30,017 nucleotides of DNA from Thiobacillus sp. (GTDB lineage Bacteria; Pseudomonadota; Gammaproteobacteria; Burkholderiales; Thiobacillaceae). Made by a program: the position numbers and the translations under genes. Where the stretch lies: assembly GCF_024708915.1 (NCBI RefSeq), contig NZ_JANJXQ010000172.1, positions 1 to 30,017 of the forward strand, in the 5' to 3' direction. This document shows, piece by piece, positions 16,171 to 25,057 of the stretch. Position 1 is the first letter of the stretch. Each line of letters begins with the position of its first letter. The notes below the pieces were generated by a model. That model made no database searches, was not told the DNA's origin, and worked only from the letters and a program-made list of their open reading frames with translations.

Positions 16171-16515
16171 TTACACGCCCATGTTCATGATTTCCTGATA
16201 GGCGGACACCAGCTTGTTGCGCACCTGCACGGTCTGCTGGAAGGCGATGCTGGATTTCTGCATGGAGATCATCGCGTCGGAAAGACTGACGCTGCTGTCG
16301 CCCATGGCGAACCGTTCGGCCAGCTGCTGCGACTGCAGCTGCGCACTGTTGACCTGGTCCAGAGATGATTTCAGGACCGACTGGAAATTGACCTGATTCG
16401 CGGTCTTGTCGGTTTGCAGCGGGCTTTCGCCCGCTGGCGTTGCGCGTGCCGCCGCGGCCTTCAGCTGCGCCACCATCGCTTCAATCCGGCCGGTATCGAT
16501 CATGCCTACGCTCAT
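16171..16515 (-). CDS. fliE: Flagellar hook-basal body protein FliE
   Basis: A 114-residue rod-proximal protein that joins the MS ring to the rod and is among the first substrates exported. The C-terminal half carries the family pattern: NQVNFQSVLKSSLDQVNSAQLQSQQLAERFAMGDSSVSLSDAMISMQKSSIAFQQTVQVRNKLVSAYQEIMNMGV, with the highly conserved QVRNKLVxAYQEIMxMxV ending. The ATG at 16515 is chosen because AAGGAGGG lies about 5 bases upstream; an earlier in-frame Met has none. As in enteric bacteria it is divergent from the fliF operon. A hairpin lies in its leader. Confidence 0.96.
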   Translation of the reverse strand: MSVGMIDTGRIEAMVAQLKAAAARATPAGESPLQTDKTANQVNFQSVLKSSLDQVNSAQLQSQQLAERFAMGDSSVSLSDAMISMQKSSIAFQQTVQVRNKLVSAYQEIMNMGV

Positions 16516-16758
16516 CGTGCCCTCCTTCACTCATCCAGCCGCCTGCACAGGCGGTTTTTCACGTGCCCACCTTATCAGTCCGGCGCCAAGCCATAAGCCC
16601 GATAAGCACCTGAAACCGGCTTCTATTCCCCCGATTGAAACCCGCGGCAGTGCCGATAATTCGATCACATAGCGACACTCCCATGGGGCAACACGAATGA
16701 ACACGGCAATCGGAAACCGGGCGGCCCATGACGCCGGCACGACGGAGGCAAAAACAAT
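16516..16758. promoter_or_regulatory. Divergent regulatory region fliE / fliF
   Basis: A 243-base region that must drive fliE leftward and the fliF-R operon rightward. Both genes have good ribosome binding sites at its ends (AAGGAGGG before fliE, GGAGG before fliF). GCCGATAA at 16652-16659 is a perfect sigma-28 -10 match on the plus strand and CCCGATAA occurs at 16598-16605, but neither has a recognisable -35 at the right distance. No sigma-54 GG-N10-GC site was convincing. An FlhDC box was not sought by model and cannot be excluded. Confidence 0.45.
16539..16559 (+). terminator. Intrinsic terminator-like hairpin in the fliE leader, plus-strand polarity
   Basis: CCGCCTG (16539-16545), a CA loop and CAGGCGG (16548-16554) form a perfect 7-bp stem followed by TTTTT (16555-16559). 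Read on the plus strand this is a textbook Rho-independent terminator. It would stop rightward transcription running antisense through fliE before it reaches fliF. On the minus strand the same hairpin sits about 20 bases before the fliE start codon. Confidence 0.65.
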
Positions 16759-18408
16759 ATGGCAGTAGCAGGTGAAATCGCGGTTCCGCCCAATGTCCTG
16801 GAATTCACCCGGACCGCCAGCGGACGGAAAATCATGCTGATGCTGGGCGTGGCCGCGGTCGTTGCGGTCATGGGCGCGGTCTGGATGTGGGGGCAGCAGC
16901 CCGAGTATCGCGTGCTGTTCTCGAATTTCAGCGACCGCGACGGCGGCGCCATCGTCGCCGAGCTGGAAAAAATGAACATCCCCTACAAATACGCCGAAGG
17001 CGGCGGCGCCGTGCTGGTGCCCGCCGAGCGGGTGCACGATGCACGGCTGAAACTGGCCTCGCAAGGCCTGCCCAAGGGCGGCAACGTCGGCTTCGAGCTG
17101 ATGGAAAAACAGCGCCTCGGGTCGTCGCAGTTTATCGAGCAGGTCAATTTTCAGCGCGCCATGGAAGGCGAGCTGGCGCGCTCGATCGAATCCGTTTCTG
17201 CGGTGCAGGCGGCGCGCGTGCACCTGGCCATGCCCAAGGACTCGATCTTCGTTTCCGAGCAGAAACAACCCACCGCTTCGGTGCTGCTCAATCTGCATCC
17301 CGGCCGCGTGCTCGATCCGCAGCAGGTCAGCGCCATCGTCCACCTGGTCGCCAGCAGCGTGCCCGGGCTGCCGACCAAGAACGTGACCGTGGTCGACCAG
17401 AACGGCAGCCTGCTTTCCGACACCAGCAAGGCAGCCAGCCTCAACGGCATGGATCCCAGCCAGACCAAATACGTCCAGGAGCTGCAGCAAAACGTCGTCA
17501 AGCGGATCGAATCCATCATCACCCCGATCGTCGGCCCCAACAATGTGCGCGCCGAAGCGACCGCCGACGTCGATTTCTCCCGCAGCGAGCAGGCCGTGGA
17601 GTCCTACAAGCCGAACCAGACGCCCGACGCCATGGCCATCCGCAGCCAGCAGACCAGCGAATCGCTGAACGGCACGGCCAATCCTGCCGGTGTGCCGGGC
17701 GCGCTCAGCAACCAGCCGCCGGCGCCGGCTACCGCGCCGATCGTTGCGCCCGGGCAGAAGCCTGCCGCGCCTGCCGTAGCCGCCGCAGCCGCGCCGGTCG
17801 CCAACACGCGCAAGGATGCCACCGTCAACTATGAAGTCGACAAGACCATCCAGTACGTCCAGCAGGGCGGCGGCGGCCTGAAACGGCTGTCGGTCGCGGT
17901 GGTCGTCAATTACAGGAAGACCGTCGACAAGTCCGGCAACAGCGTCATGCAGCCGTTGAGCGAGGCCGAGACAACCCAGATCACCAACCTGGTCAAGGAA
18001 GCCATGGGCTACAACCAGGAAAGGGGCGACACCCTCAACGTGGTGAACAGCCCCTTCGCCAGCACGGAACAACAAGCGCTTCCCGAGCCGCCCTTCTGGA
18101 AGCAGCCCGAATATGTCGAATACATCGAGATTGCCAAGGTGGCGGGCAAGTATCTGCTGATTGCGGTGGCGCTCGTCGTTCTGTACCTGAAGGCGGCCAA
18201 GCCTTTGCTGAAAAAGCTTACCGAACTCCGCGCGCTGCCCGCGCCCGACCACGATGCGCTGCAGCATGCGGCCGGCGGCGGGCTGAAGGCGCTTCCGCCC
18301 GGCCAGCGCAGCTACCAGGAAAACCTGTCGCGGGCGCAAAAAATGGCCAGCGAGGACCCGCGCGTGGTCGCCAACATCGTGAAAACCTGGGTAGCCAGCC
18401 ATGAGTGA
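16759..18408 (+). CDS. fliF: Flagellar MS-ring protein FliF
   Basis: The inner-membrane MS ring, 549 residues. There is a first transmembrane helix near 30-52 (IMLMLGVAAVVAVMGAVWMW) and YscJ/FliF ring-building domains, with EYRVLFSNFSDRDGGAIVAELEKMNIPYKYAEGG and GNVGFELMEKQRLGSSQFIEQVNFQRAMEGELARSI. A Pro/Ala-rich periplasmic linker at about 310-345 precedes NYEVDKTIQYVQQ. A second transmembrane helix lies near 460-480 (VAGKYLLIAVALVVLYLKAA), and a short cytoplasmic tail at the end binds FliG. GGAGG precedes the ATG. Its stop overlaps fliG by 8 bases, giving translational coupling of ring and switch. It opens the long fliFGHIJKLMNOPQR run. Confidence 0.98.
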   Translation: MAVAGEIAVPPNVLEFTRTASGRKIMLMLGVAAVVAVMGAVWMWGQQPEYRVLFSNFSDRDGGAIVAELEKMNIPYKYAEGGGAVLVPAERVHDARLKLASQGLPKGGNVGFELMEKQRLGSSQFIEQVNFQRAMEGELARSIESVSAVQAARVHLAMPKDSIFVSEQKQPTASVLLNLHPGRVLDPQQVSAIVHLVASSVPGLPTKNVTVVDQNGSLLSDTSKAASLNGMDPSQTKYVQELQQNVVKRIESIITPIVGPNNVRAEATADVDFSRSEQAVESYKPNQTPDAMAIRSQQTSESLNGTANPAGVPGALSNQPPAPATAPIVAPGQKPAAPAVAAAAAPVANTRKDATVNYEVDKTIQYVQQGGGGLKRLSVAVVVNYRKTVDKSGNSVMQPLSEAETTQITNLVKEAMGYNQERGDTLNVVNSPFASTEQQALPEPPFWKQPEYVEYIEIAKVAGKYLLIAVALVVLYLKAAKPLLKKLTELRALPAPDHDALQHAAGGGLKALPPGQRSYQENLSRAQKMASEDPRVVANIVKTWVASHE

Positions 18409-19399
18409 AAACGGCATCACCAAGGGGGCGATTCTGATGCTTGCGCTGGGCGAGGAAGGCGCGTCGGAGGTGATGAAATATCTCGGCCCACGCGAAGTGC
18501 AGAAGCTCGGCGAAGCCATGACCACCATGAAGTCCATCCCCCAGGAAGAGGTGGAGAACGTGCTCGACGACTTCAACAACGTGGCCGATCAGAATTCCTC
18601 GCTGGGCCTGGACTCGAACGACTATATCCGCACCGTTCTCAGGCGGGCGCTGGGCGACGACAAGGCCACGTCGCTGCTGAACCGGATTCTGGGCGGCGGC
18701 GGCGATGCCAGCGGCATCGAAAGCCTGAAATGGATGGACGCCGAATCGGTAGCCGACCTCATCCACAACGAGCATCCGCAGACCATCGCGACCATCCTGG
18801 TGCACCTGGAGCGCGACCAGGCCTGCGAGGTGCTGGCCTGCTTCACGGACCGCCTGCGCAACGACGTATTGCTGCGCATCGCCACGCTCTCCGGCGTGCA
18901 GCCGACAGCGCTGCGCGAACTCAACGACGTGCTGACCAAGCTGCTGTCCGGCAGCGACATCCTGAAGAAGCAGCCGATGGGCGGCACCCGTGCGGCGGCC
19001 GACATCCTGAACTTCATGAGCGGGGAAAACGAGGCTTCCGCCATGGAATACCTGAAAAGTTACGACCCCGACATGGCGCAGAAGATCATGGACGAAATGT
19101 TCGTGTTCGAGAACATCATGGAAATCGAGGATCGCGGCATCCAGCTGCTGCTGCGCGAAGTCCAGTCGGATTCGCTCATCGTCGCGCTCAAGGGCGCGTC
19201 GGAGGACATGCGCGAGAAGATCTTCAAGAACATGTCGCAGCGTGCCGCTGAAATGATGCGGGAAGACCTGGAGTCGAAAGGGCCGGTGCGCCTGTCCGAG
19301 GTTGAAGCGCAGCAGAAGGAAATCCTGATGATCGTCCGCCGCCTGGCCGACGAAGGCCAGCTCTCGCTGGGCGCGAAAGGGGAAGAGACCTATGTCTAG
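18401..19399 (+). CDS. fliG: Flagellar motor switch protein FliG
   Basis: The torque-receiving rotor protein, 332 residues. The N-terminal domain binds FliF (GAILMLALGEEGASEVMKYLGPREVQKLG). The middle domain carries the EHPQT motif at 124-128, which contacts FliM. The C-terminal domain has the charged torque helix region (LIVALKGASEDMREKIFKNMSQRAAEMMREDLESKGPVRLSEVEAQQKEIL), including the alternating Lys/Arg and Asp/Glu residues that face the stator. Length and motifs are standard, so nothing suggests loss of function. It overlaps fliF and fliH by 8 bases each. Confidence 0.98.
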   Translation: MSENGITKGAILMLALGEEGASEVMKYLGPREVQKLGEAMTTMKSIPQEEVENVLDDFNNVADQNSSLGLDSNDYIRTVLRRALGDDKATSLLNRILGGGGDASGIESLKWMDAESVADLIHNEHPQTIATILVHLERDQACEVLACFTDRLRNDVLLRIATLSGVQPTALRELNDVLTKLLSGSDILKKQPMGGTRAAADILNFMSGENEASAMEYLKSYDPDMAQKIMDEMFVFENIMEIEDRGIQLLLREVQSDSLIVALKGASEDMREKIFKNMSQRAAEMMREDLESKGPVRLSEVEAQQKEILMIVRRLADEGQLSLGAKGEETYV

Positions 19400-20033
19400 T
19401 TGCGTCATTCCCAGCGCCGATCAGCCGGCTTGCCAGCCTTGGGAGATGGCCAGCTTCGACGTCGATCCGCATCCCGTAAAAAATGCGGATTACGCAGGCA
19501 TCGCCCTGCCGACGATCGAGCAGATCACCGAAATCCAGGAGCAGGCCAGGCAGGAAGGCCATGCCGCCGGCCGGGCCGAAGGCTATGCCCAAGGCCAGCG
19601 GGAGGCCGCGCTCGAAGCGGCCAGACTGCGCGGCCTGGCCGATGCCTTCAGCGCCGAGGTCGGCAAGGCGGACGAAACGATCTCCCGCCAGGTGCTCGAC
19701 CTGGCGGTCGATCTTGCGCACGCCATGCTGAAAACCGCCCTGGCCGTACAGCCCGAACGGGTCATCCCGATCGTCAAGGAAGCGGTCCGCTATCTGCCGG
19801 TGCTGCATCAGCCGGCCCTGCTGTTCCTGAATCCGGCGGATGCGCAGCTGGTCAAGAACAGGATCGGCGACGAACTCGCGAAAACCGGCTGGCAGCTGGC
19901 CGACGATGCCGAACTTGAACGCGGCAGCTGCCGCGTGGAAACCGCCAGCAATCAGATCGATGCCACCTTGCCCACGCGTTGGCAACGCCTCGCCGCCGCG
20001 CTGGGCAATCAATCGGATTGGCTGGCACCCTGA
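19392..20033 (+). CDS. fliH: Flagellar assembly protein FliH
   Basis: A 213-residue regulator that binds the ATPase FliI and tethers it to the export gate and C ring. Characteristic small-residue heptads occur at [17 protein letters not shown] (the GxxxG-type repeat of FliH). A C-terminal domain follows that is related to stalk subunits of V/F-type ATPases ([31 protein letters not shown]). The first ~30 residues are Pro/Ser-rich and would bind FlhA or FliN by family knowledge. The ATG overlaps the end of fliG by 8 bases, and the stop TGA overlaps the fliI ATG. Confidence 0.95.
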   Translation: MSSCVIPSADQPACQPWEMASFDVDPHPVKNADYAGIALPTIEQITEIQEQARQEGHAAGRAEGYAQGQREAALEAARLRGLADAFSAEVGKADETISRQVLDLAVDLAHAMLKTALAVQPERVIPIVKEAVRYLPVLHQPALLFLNPADAQLVKNRIGDELAKTGWQLADDAELERGSCRVETASNQIDATLPTRWQRLAAALGNQSDWLAP

Positions 20034-21433
20034 TGGACGCGCAGCCCCACAGCAGCCGCTGGAAAGCCTATCTGCAGGATTGCGGCGAACTGCTGGCGAT
20101 CGCCGAGCCGATGCAGGTGTCCGGCCGCATCACGCGCGTGGCCGGGCTGGTGATGGAGGCGGTCGGCCTGAAGCTGCCGGTGGGCAGCGCCTGCACCGTC
20201 CCCCTGCCCAACGGTTCGCACCTGGAAGCCGAGGTGGTGGGGTTCGACGGCAACCGTCTTTTCCTGATGCCGCAAAGCGACGTCGAGGGCATCGTGCCCG
20301 GCGCCCGCGTGTTCCCGGTCGAAGTCATCCCCACCCTGCCCGGCCTGGGCCAGGTGAACCATCCGCGCCGCCGCCCGAGCGACCGCACCCGCCACCTGCC
20401 GGTCGGCGACGCCCTGCTCGGACGGGTGCTCGACAGCGGCGGGCGTCCGCTCGACGGCCTCGGCCCGCTGCACACCTCCGCCACCGCCCCGCTCAACAAT
20501 CGCGCCGCCAACCCGCTGGGGCGCGCACCGATCACCGACATCCTCGACGTCGGTGTGCGCGCGATCAACAGCATGCTGACGGTGGGACGCGGCCAGCGCA
20601 TGGGCCTGTTCGCCGGCTCCGGCGTCGGCAAGAGCGTGCTGCTCGGCATGATGGCGCGCTACACCAGCGCGGACGTCATCGTGGTCGGTCTGATCGGCGA
20701 ACGCGGCCGCGAGGTCAAGGAATTCATCGAGCAGATTCTCGGCGAGGAAGGCCTGGCGCGCGCTGCGGTGGTGGCGGCGCCGGCCGACACCCCGCCGCTG
20801 ATGCGGCTGCAGGGCGCAGCGTATGCCACTTCGATCGCCGAGCATTTCCGCGACCAGGGCAGGAACGTGCTGCTGATCATGGATTCGCTCACCCGCTACG
20901 CCATGGCGCAGCGCGAGATCGCGCTGGCGATCGGCGAGCCGCCCGCCACCAAGGGCTATCCGCCGTCGGTGTTCGCCAAGCTGCCGGCGCTGGTCGAGCG
21001 CGCCGGCAACGGCAAGCCGGGCGGCGGCTCCATCACCGCCTTCTACACCGTGCTGACCGAGGGCGACGACCAGCAGGACCCGATCGCCGATTCCGCGCGC
21101 GCCATCCTCGACGGCCACATCGTGCTGGATCGTTCCCTCGCCGAGAGCGGCCACTACCCGGCCATCAACATCGAGCAATCGATCAGCCGCGCCATGCACG
21201 GCATCGCCACACCGGAACACCAGCAGCTGGCGCGCCGACTGAAGAAACTGTATTCGCGCTACGAACGCAGCCGCGACCTGATCAACGTCGGCGCCTATGC
21301 GGCTGGTTCCGATCCGCTGCTGGACGAAGCCATCAAATTGCAGGCGGGCATCGAGGCCTTTCTGCAGCAAGGCATGCTTGAGCGCTCCGGCGTCGAGGAA
21401 AGCCTCGCCGGGCTCGAAGCCTTGTTCCAATAA
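20033..21433 (+). CDS. fliI: Flagellum-specific ATPase FliI
   Basis: The 466-residue export ATPase, related to the beta subunit of F1-ATPase. Walker A AGSGVGKS is at 194-201 with Lys200. [13 protein letters not shown] is the conserved family block after it. Walker B is in [13 protein letters not shown], and the catalytic and arginine-region sequences ([31 protein letters not shown]) follow. ATP hydrolysis helps strip chaperones and prime substrates for the FlhA/FliPQR gate. The start at 20033 overlaps the fliH stop as TGATG. An upstream in-frame extension from 19979 lies within fliH and is not conserved. Confidence 0.98.
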   Translation: MDAQPHSSRWKAYLQDCGELLAIAEPMQVSGRITRVAGLVMEAVGLKLPVGSACTVPLPNGSHLEAEVVGFDGNRLFLMPQSDVEGIVPGARVFPVEVIPTLPGLGQVNHPRRRPSDRTRHLPVGDALLGRVLDSGGRPLDGLGPLHTSATAPLNNRAANPLGRAPITDILDVGVRAINSMLTVGRGQRMGLFAGSGVGKSVLLGMMARYTSADVIVVGLIGERGREVKEFIEQILGEEGLARAAVVAAPADTPPLMRLQGAAYATSIAEHFRDQGRNVLLIMDSLTRYAMAQREIALAIGEPPATKGYPPSVFAKLPALVERAGNGKPGGGSITAFYTVLTEGDDQQDPIADSARAILDGHIVLDRSLAESGHYPAINIEQSISRAMHGIATPEHQQLARRLKKLYSRYERSRDLINVGAYAAGSDPLLDEAIKLQAGIEAFLQQGMLERSGVEESLAGLEALFQ

Positions 21434-21459
21434 ACCCACCGGACGATAACGCACACCGA

Positions 21460-21909
21460 ATGGCCACCCCCTCCGCACTCAATACGCTGATCGATCTCGC
21501 CCACAAGGAGACCGACGCGGCCGCCAAGCAGCTGGGCACCGCGCTGCGTGCCGGCGAAGAAGCGGATCAGAAACTCGATCTGCTGATGCAATACCGCGAC
21601 GACTATGCCGCGCGCCGCCAGGCCGACCTGAGTTCGGGGATCAGCGCGACGCATTTCAACAATTTCCAGGTGTTCATGCAGAAGCTCGACCACGCCATTA
21701 CCGGCCAGCAGAAGGTCGTCGGCGAAGCCAGGCAGCGGATTGCCCAGGCGCGCGCCGTCTGGCAGTCCTGCGAGCAGAAGAAAATGTCCTTCGTCACGCT
21801 GGCCGACCGCGCAAGCAAGGAAGACCTGCGCCGCGAGTTGTGGCGCGACCAGAAACAGAACGACGAGCATGCCGCCAGACGCGCGCTGCACAAGAGCAAC
21901 CCCTCCTGA
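21460..21909 (+). CDS. fliJ: Flagellar export protein FliJ
   Basis: A 149-residue, almost wholly coiled-coil protein. The FliJ family pattern is seen in LNTLIDLAHKETDAAAKQLGTALRAGEEADQKLDLLMQYRDDYAARRQ, the aromatic/hydrophobic NNFQVFMQKLDHAI and the closing charged helix. FliJ forms the central stalk inside the FliI hexamer and links it to FlhA. It follows fliI after 26 bases. The ATG at 21460 has no strong ribosome binding site, so its translation may depend on ribosomes arriving from fliI. Confidence 0.95.
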   Translation: MATPSALNTLIDLAHKETDAAAKQLGTALRAGEEADQKLDLLMQYRDDYAARRQADLSSGISATHFNNFQVFMQKLDHAITGQQKVVGEARQRIAQARAVWQSCEQKKMSFVTLADRASKEDLRRELWRDQKQNDEHAARRALHKSNPS

Positions 21910-21925
21910 AACAGGACCGCCCCTT

Positions 21926-23038
21926 ATGAACGCGACCCCCATGAACATCAATCCGGCCAATCCTGCCCAGGCGCAATCCAGCGCAGCCAAGCCGCAGGAT
22001 TCCGCCGCGCCGGAGGTGCCGTTCAGCCAGGTGCTGTCGAGCGAAATCGCGCAGCATCGGAAAAACGACACCGCCGGGGAAGGCACCGATGCCGCCACGG
22101 ACGCCGCGCCCGAGACCTCCGTGCAGACAGAAGCCGGCGCGGATTCCGCAGCCGAGACTGTGCCAGGCGAGAAACCCGCACACGTGGCACTGGCGGAGGA
22201 CAGCGCGCTCGCGCCCGAAACCTTGCTGGCACTGGCGATCAACCCGGATCTGCTGAAGCCAGCCGCGGCCGCAACAGAAGGCGTCGCCACGGAACAGCCA
22301 GTCCTGGATGCCCGCAAAGGGCGGACGCCGCCGAAAGCGCAGTCCGGCCAGCTTGCCGACGATGCGCGCGGCGTCCGCAAGGCCGACCCCGCCCGCTCCG
22401 GCAAAGCCGATTTTCAAGCCGCCACTGCCGCTGCCGCGACGGCTGCCACAGCCAGCGCCTTTTCGGGCCAGCCGGCCGCCGCCCGGCAGTCCGACGCCAT
22501 GAAGGGCGGTGAATTCCTGCCCGACCTCATGAGCCATCCGGCCCTGCGCGCCGCCCCGCAGGCAGCGCTTGAAAGCATGCCCGCGCTCAATGAGCTTGCG
22601 TCCCCCAAACTGGCCCCGACGGTAGGCACCACGGCCTGGGGCCAGGCGCTCGGCGAAAAGCTTGTGTGGATGACGGCGGGCGCCCAGCAAACCGCCTCGC
22701 TCACCCTCAACCCGCCCAACTTGGGGCCGCTGCAGATTGTCCTCAACGTGTCTAACGACCAGGCCACGGCCAGCTTCTTCTCGGCGCAGCCCGAAGTACG
22801 CCAGGCGCTGGAAGCCGCCATGCCCAAACTGCGGGAAATGATGGACGAGGCCGGCATCCAGTTGGGGCAGGCGACGGTCAGCGCAGACACGCCGCGGCAG
22901 AACGACACCTCCGGCCAGCCCGGACAACGGATCGCCTCCCGCTTTGCCGCGCCGGACGAGGCCGCCTCTGCCGGCCTGCAGGCAGTCCAGCCGCCGGCCC
23001 CGCAATCCGGACGCGGCCTGATCGACACCTTCGCCTGA
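21926..23038 (+). CDS. fliK: Flagellar hook-length control protein FliK
   Basis: The 370-residue molecular ruler that switches export from hook to filament substrates. A long Ala/Pro/Gln-rich, low-complexity N-terminal part (about 1-240) is the ruler region. The C-terminal switch domain has the family signature LTLNPPNLGPLQIVLNVSNDQATASFFSAQPEVRQALEAAMPKLREMMDEAGIQLGQATV (L-x-P-x-x-L-G-x-x-x-V-x-L). It is in the canonical place after fliJ. The start at 21926 is preceded by AGGA; a longer upstream frame overlaps fliJ and is not conserved. A second FliK-like gene lies at 12817-13830. Confidence 0.95.
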   Translation: MNATPMNINPANPAQAQSSAAKPQDSAAPEVPFSQVLSSEIAQHRKNDTAGEGTDAATDAAPETSVQTEAGADSAAETVPGEKPAHVALAEDSALAPETLLALAINPDLLKPAAAATEGVATEQPVLDARKGRTPPKAQSGQLADDARGVRKADPARSGKADFQAATAAAATAATASAFSGQPAAARQSDAMKGGEFLPDLMSHPALRAAPQAALESMPALNELASPKLAPTVGTTAWGQALGEKLVWMTAGAQQTASLTLNPPNLGPLQIVLNVSNDQATASFFSAQPEVRQALEAAMPKLREMMDEAGIQLGQATVSADTPRQNDTSGQPGQRIASRFAAPDEAASAGLQAVQPPAPQSGRGLIDTFA

Positions 23039-23168
23039 CCCAGAGCATCCGCCGGCATTGAACGATATGCGTCCCTTTTCTCCCTCTTTTCCCGGCATCG
23101 AAGGCAGCGCTTTGTTTCGATAATGGGCACCATCTGCACGACATTGCCCATATAGAGGAATTGTATCG
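23039..23168. other. fliK-fliL intergenic region
   Basis: The 130-base gap divides the fliF-K and fliL-R halves of the cluster, where a separate promoter is usual in enterics. TTCGATAA near 23128 resembles part of a sigma-28 -10, without a -35. GAGG before 23169 is the fliL ribosome binding site. No terminator was found. Confidence 0.35.
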
Positions 23169-23657
23169 ATGGCCGTACCTGCCGCACCCGCCCTCCCCGC
23201 CGAGCCGACGGCAGCCGCTCCCGCCAGGAAGCCCGGAAAAAGACGGCTCGCCATCCTCGCCGCCGTCGTGGTTCTGCTGGGCGGCGGCGGCGCGGGCGCC
23301 TGGTTTCTCAGCCAGGGCAACGCATCCAAAGAGGCCCCGGCGCCGAAGGCACCGGTTTTCCTGCCGCTCGAAACCTTCACCATCAACCTGCAGGGCGATG
23401 GGCATTATCTGCAGATCGATATCACGCTGCAGGTCGCCGACCAGGCCCAAGTCGACATCATCAAAGCCTACATGCCGCGCGTCCGCAGCCGCTTGCTGTC
23501 GCTGCTCTCCAGCAAGCAGGCCGAGGAGCTGGCCAGCACGGAAGACAAGAAAAAACTCGCGCAGGAAATCCTGGCGCAGGTAAAGCTGCCGTTCGATCCG
23601 AAGGGCAAGCCCCAGCAAGTAGACGATGTCCTGTTCACTTCATTCGTGATCCAGTAA
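23169..23657 (+). CDS. fliL: Flagellar basal body-associated protein FliL
   Basis: A 162-residue single-pass inner-membrane protein. After a Pro/Ala-rich cytoplasmic start and positively charged KPGKRR, a transmembrane helix spans about 26-46 (LAILAAVVVLLGGGGAGAWFL). The periplasmic SPFH-like domain follows (FLPLETFTINLQGDGHYLQIDITLQVADQAQVDIIKAYMPRVRSRLLSLLSSKQ...VDDVLFTSFVIQ), with the near-universal C-terminus V-x-x-V-x-F-T-x-F-x-I-Q. FliL surrounds MotA/MotB stators and supports torque. GAGG precedes the ATG, and it is followed 7 bases later by fliM. Confidence 0.96.
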   Translation: MAVPAAPALPAEPTAAAPARKPGKRRLAILAAVVVLLGGGGAGAWFLSQGNASKEAPAPKAPVFLPLETFTINLQGDGHYLQIDITLQVADQAQVDIIKAYMPRVRSRLLSLLSSKQAEELASTEDKKKLAQEILAQVKLPFDPKGKPQQVDDVLFTSFVIQ

Positions 23658-23664
23658 ACCGCTC

Positions 23665-24669
23665 ATGGCCGACAATTTTCTTTCGCAGGATGAAGTCGAC
23701 GCGCTGCTGAAAGGCGTGACCGGCGAAGCCGACGATGCACCGGCCGAAGCGGAGAACCATGCGGGCGCGCGTCCCTACAATCTGGCGACGCAGGAGCGCA
23801 TCGTGCGCGGCCGCATGCCCACGCTCGAAATCATCAACGAGCGTTTCGCGCGCCAACTGCGGATCGGCCTCTACAACTTTCTGCGGCGCGGAGTGGAAAT
23901 CTCGGTCGGCCCGGTCAGGGTCTCGAAATACAGCGAATTCATCCGCAACCTGGTGGTGCCAACCAACCTCAACCTGGTGCAGTTCAAGCCGCTGCGCGGC
24001 ACGACGTTGATGATCTTCAACCCCGACCTGGTCTTTCTCATGGTCGACAACCTGTTCGGCGGCGACGGGCGCTTCCACACCCGCGTCGAAGGCCGGGATT
24101 TCACGCAGACCGAACACCGCATCATCCAGCGCATCCTCAATATCGTATTCGAGGCCTACTCGAAATCGTGGGAGCCGGTCTACCCGATCGAGTTCGAGTA
24201 CATCCGCTCGGAAATGAACACCCAGTTCGCCAATATCGCCACGCCCAACGAAGTGGTGGTGGCCGTCACCTTTGCCATCGAGCTTGGCCAGGTCAGCGGC
24301 GAAATGCATTTCTGCATTCCGTATTCGACGATCGAGCCGATCAAGGATCTGCTCACCAGCAGCCTGCAGGCGGAAAACCTGGAAGTGGACAAGCGCTGGG
24401 TTCGTCTGATGCGGCAGCAGATCCAGCTGGCGGAGGTCGAGATCGTCGCCGACCTGGGTACCGCACAGGTCAGCCTGCGCGACATCGTCGACATGAAAGT
24501 GGGCGACGTCATTCCGCTTGACATTCCGCAAACCGTCGAAGCCAAGGTGGACGGCGTCCCGGTGATGGAATGCGCGTACGGAAAATTCAACGGTCAATAC
24601 ACCTTGCGCGTCGAGAAGCTTTTGTCGAACAGCCAGAACGATGCGCAAACAGGAGATCAGCATGCCTGA
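23665..24669 (+). CDS. fliM: Flagellar motor switch protein FliM
   Basis: The C-ring protein that receives phosphorylated CheY, 334 residues. The extreme N-terminus LSQDEVDALLKGV (6-18) is the CheY-P binding peptide. The middle domain includes the GGxGRF-like turn (NLFGGDGRFHTRVEGRDFT) that contacts FliG. The C-terminal SpoA domain (VRLMRQQIQLAEVEIVADLGTAQVSLRDIVDMKVGDVIPLDIP...) pairs with FliN. Family length and motifs are standard. Its 3' end overlaps fliN by 8 bases. Confidence 0.98.
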   Translation: MADNFLSQDEVDALLKGVTGEADDAPAEAENHAGARPYNLATQERIVRGRMPTLEIINERFARQLRIGLYNFLRRGVEISVGPVRVSKYSEFIRNLVVPTNLNLVQFKPLRGTTLMIFNPDLVFLMVDNLFGGDGRFHTRVEGRDFTQTEHRIIQRILNIVFEAYSKSWEPVYPIEFEYIRSEMNTQFANIATPNEVVVAVTFAIELGQVSGEMHFCIPYSTIEPIKDLLTSSLQAENLEVDKRWVRLMRQQIQLAEVEIVADLGTAQVSLRDIVDMKVGDVIPLDIPQTVEAKVDGVPVMECAYGKFNGQYTLRVEKLLSNSQNDAQTGDQHA

Positions 24670-25057
24670 AGATACCACCCAAACCATAGACGAAAACGAC
24701 TGGGCGGCCGCGATGGCCGAACAGGCGCCGACTGCGGCACCGAGCCCGGAAATTTTCCAGGAGCTGTCCGGAACCGCCGCATCCGGCGGGCTGGCCAAGG
24801 ACATCGATTTCATTCTCGATATTCCGGTGCTGCTGACGGTGGAACTGGGACGCACCAAGATTGCGATCAAGAACCTGCTGCAGCTGGCACAGGGTTCGGT
24901 GGTCGAACTCGACGGCCTGGCGGGCGAGCCGATGGACGTGCTGGTCAACGGCTGCCTGATCGCACAAGGCGAAGTGGTGGTGGTGAACGACAAGTTCGGC
25001 GTACGCCTGACCGACATCATCACCCCCGCCGAGCGGATCCGGAAACTCAACAAGTGA
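24662..25057 (+). CDS. fliN: Flagellar motor switch protein FliN
   Basis: A 131-residue C-ring base protein. The acidic, Ala-rich N-terminal ~45 residues are variable. The SpoA domain (DIDFILDIPVLLTVELGRTKIAIKNLLQLAQGSVVELDGLAGEPMDVLVNGCLIAQGEVVVVNDKFGVRLTDIITPAERIRKL) is near consensus. It binds FliM and the FliH-FliI complex. The ATG at 24662 is chosen because AGGAGA lies about 7 bases before it, inside fliM; an earlier in-frame Met at 24641 is less well placed. Confidence 0.98.
   Translation: MPEDTTQTIDENDWAAAMAEQAPTAAPSPEIFQELSGTAASGGLAKDIDFILDIPVLLTVELGRTKIAIKNLLQLAQGSVVELDGLAGEPMDVLVNGCLIAQGEVVVVNDKFGVRLTDIITPAERIRKLNK

Noticed and set aside
16531..18579. A 682-codon open frame on the minus strand opposite fliF
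   Set aside because: The plus strand encodes a complete FliF with all family features; the antisense translation has no recognisable domain.
23120..23150. Sigma-54 promoter before fliL (TGGGCACCATCTGCA)
   Set aside because: The GG and GC doublets are 8-9 bases apart instead of 10, so the -24/-12 spacing is wrong.
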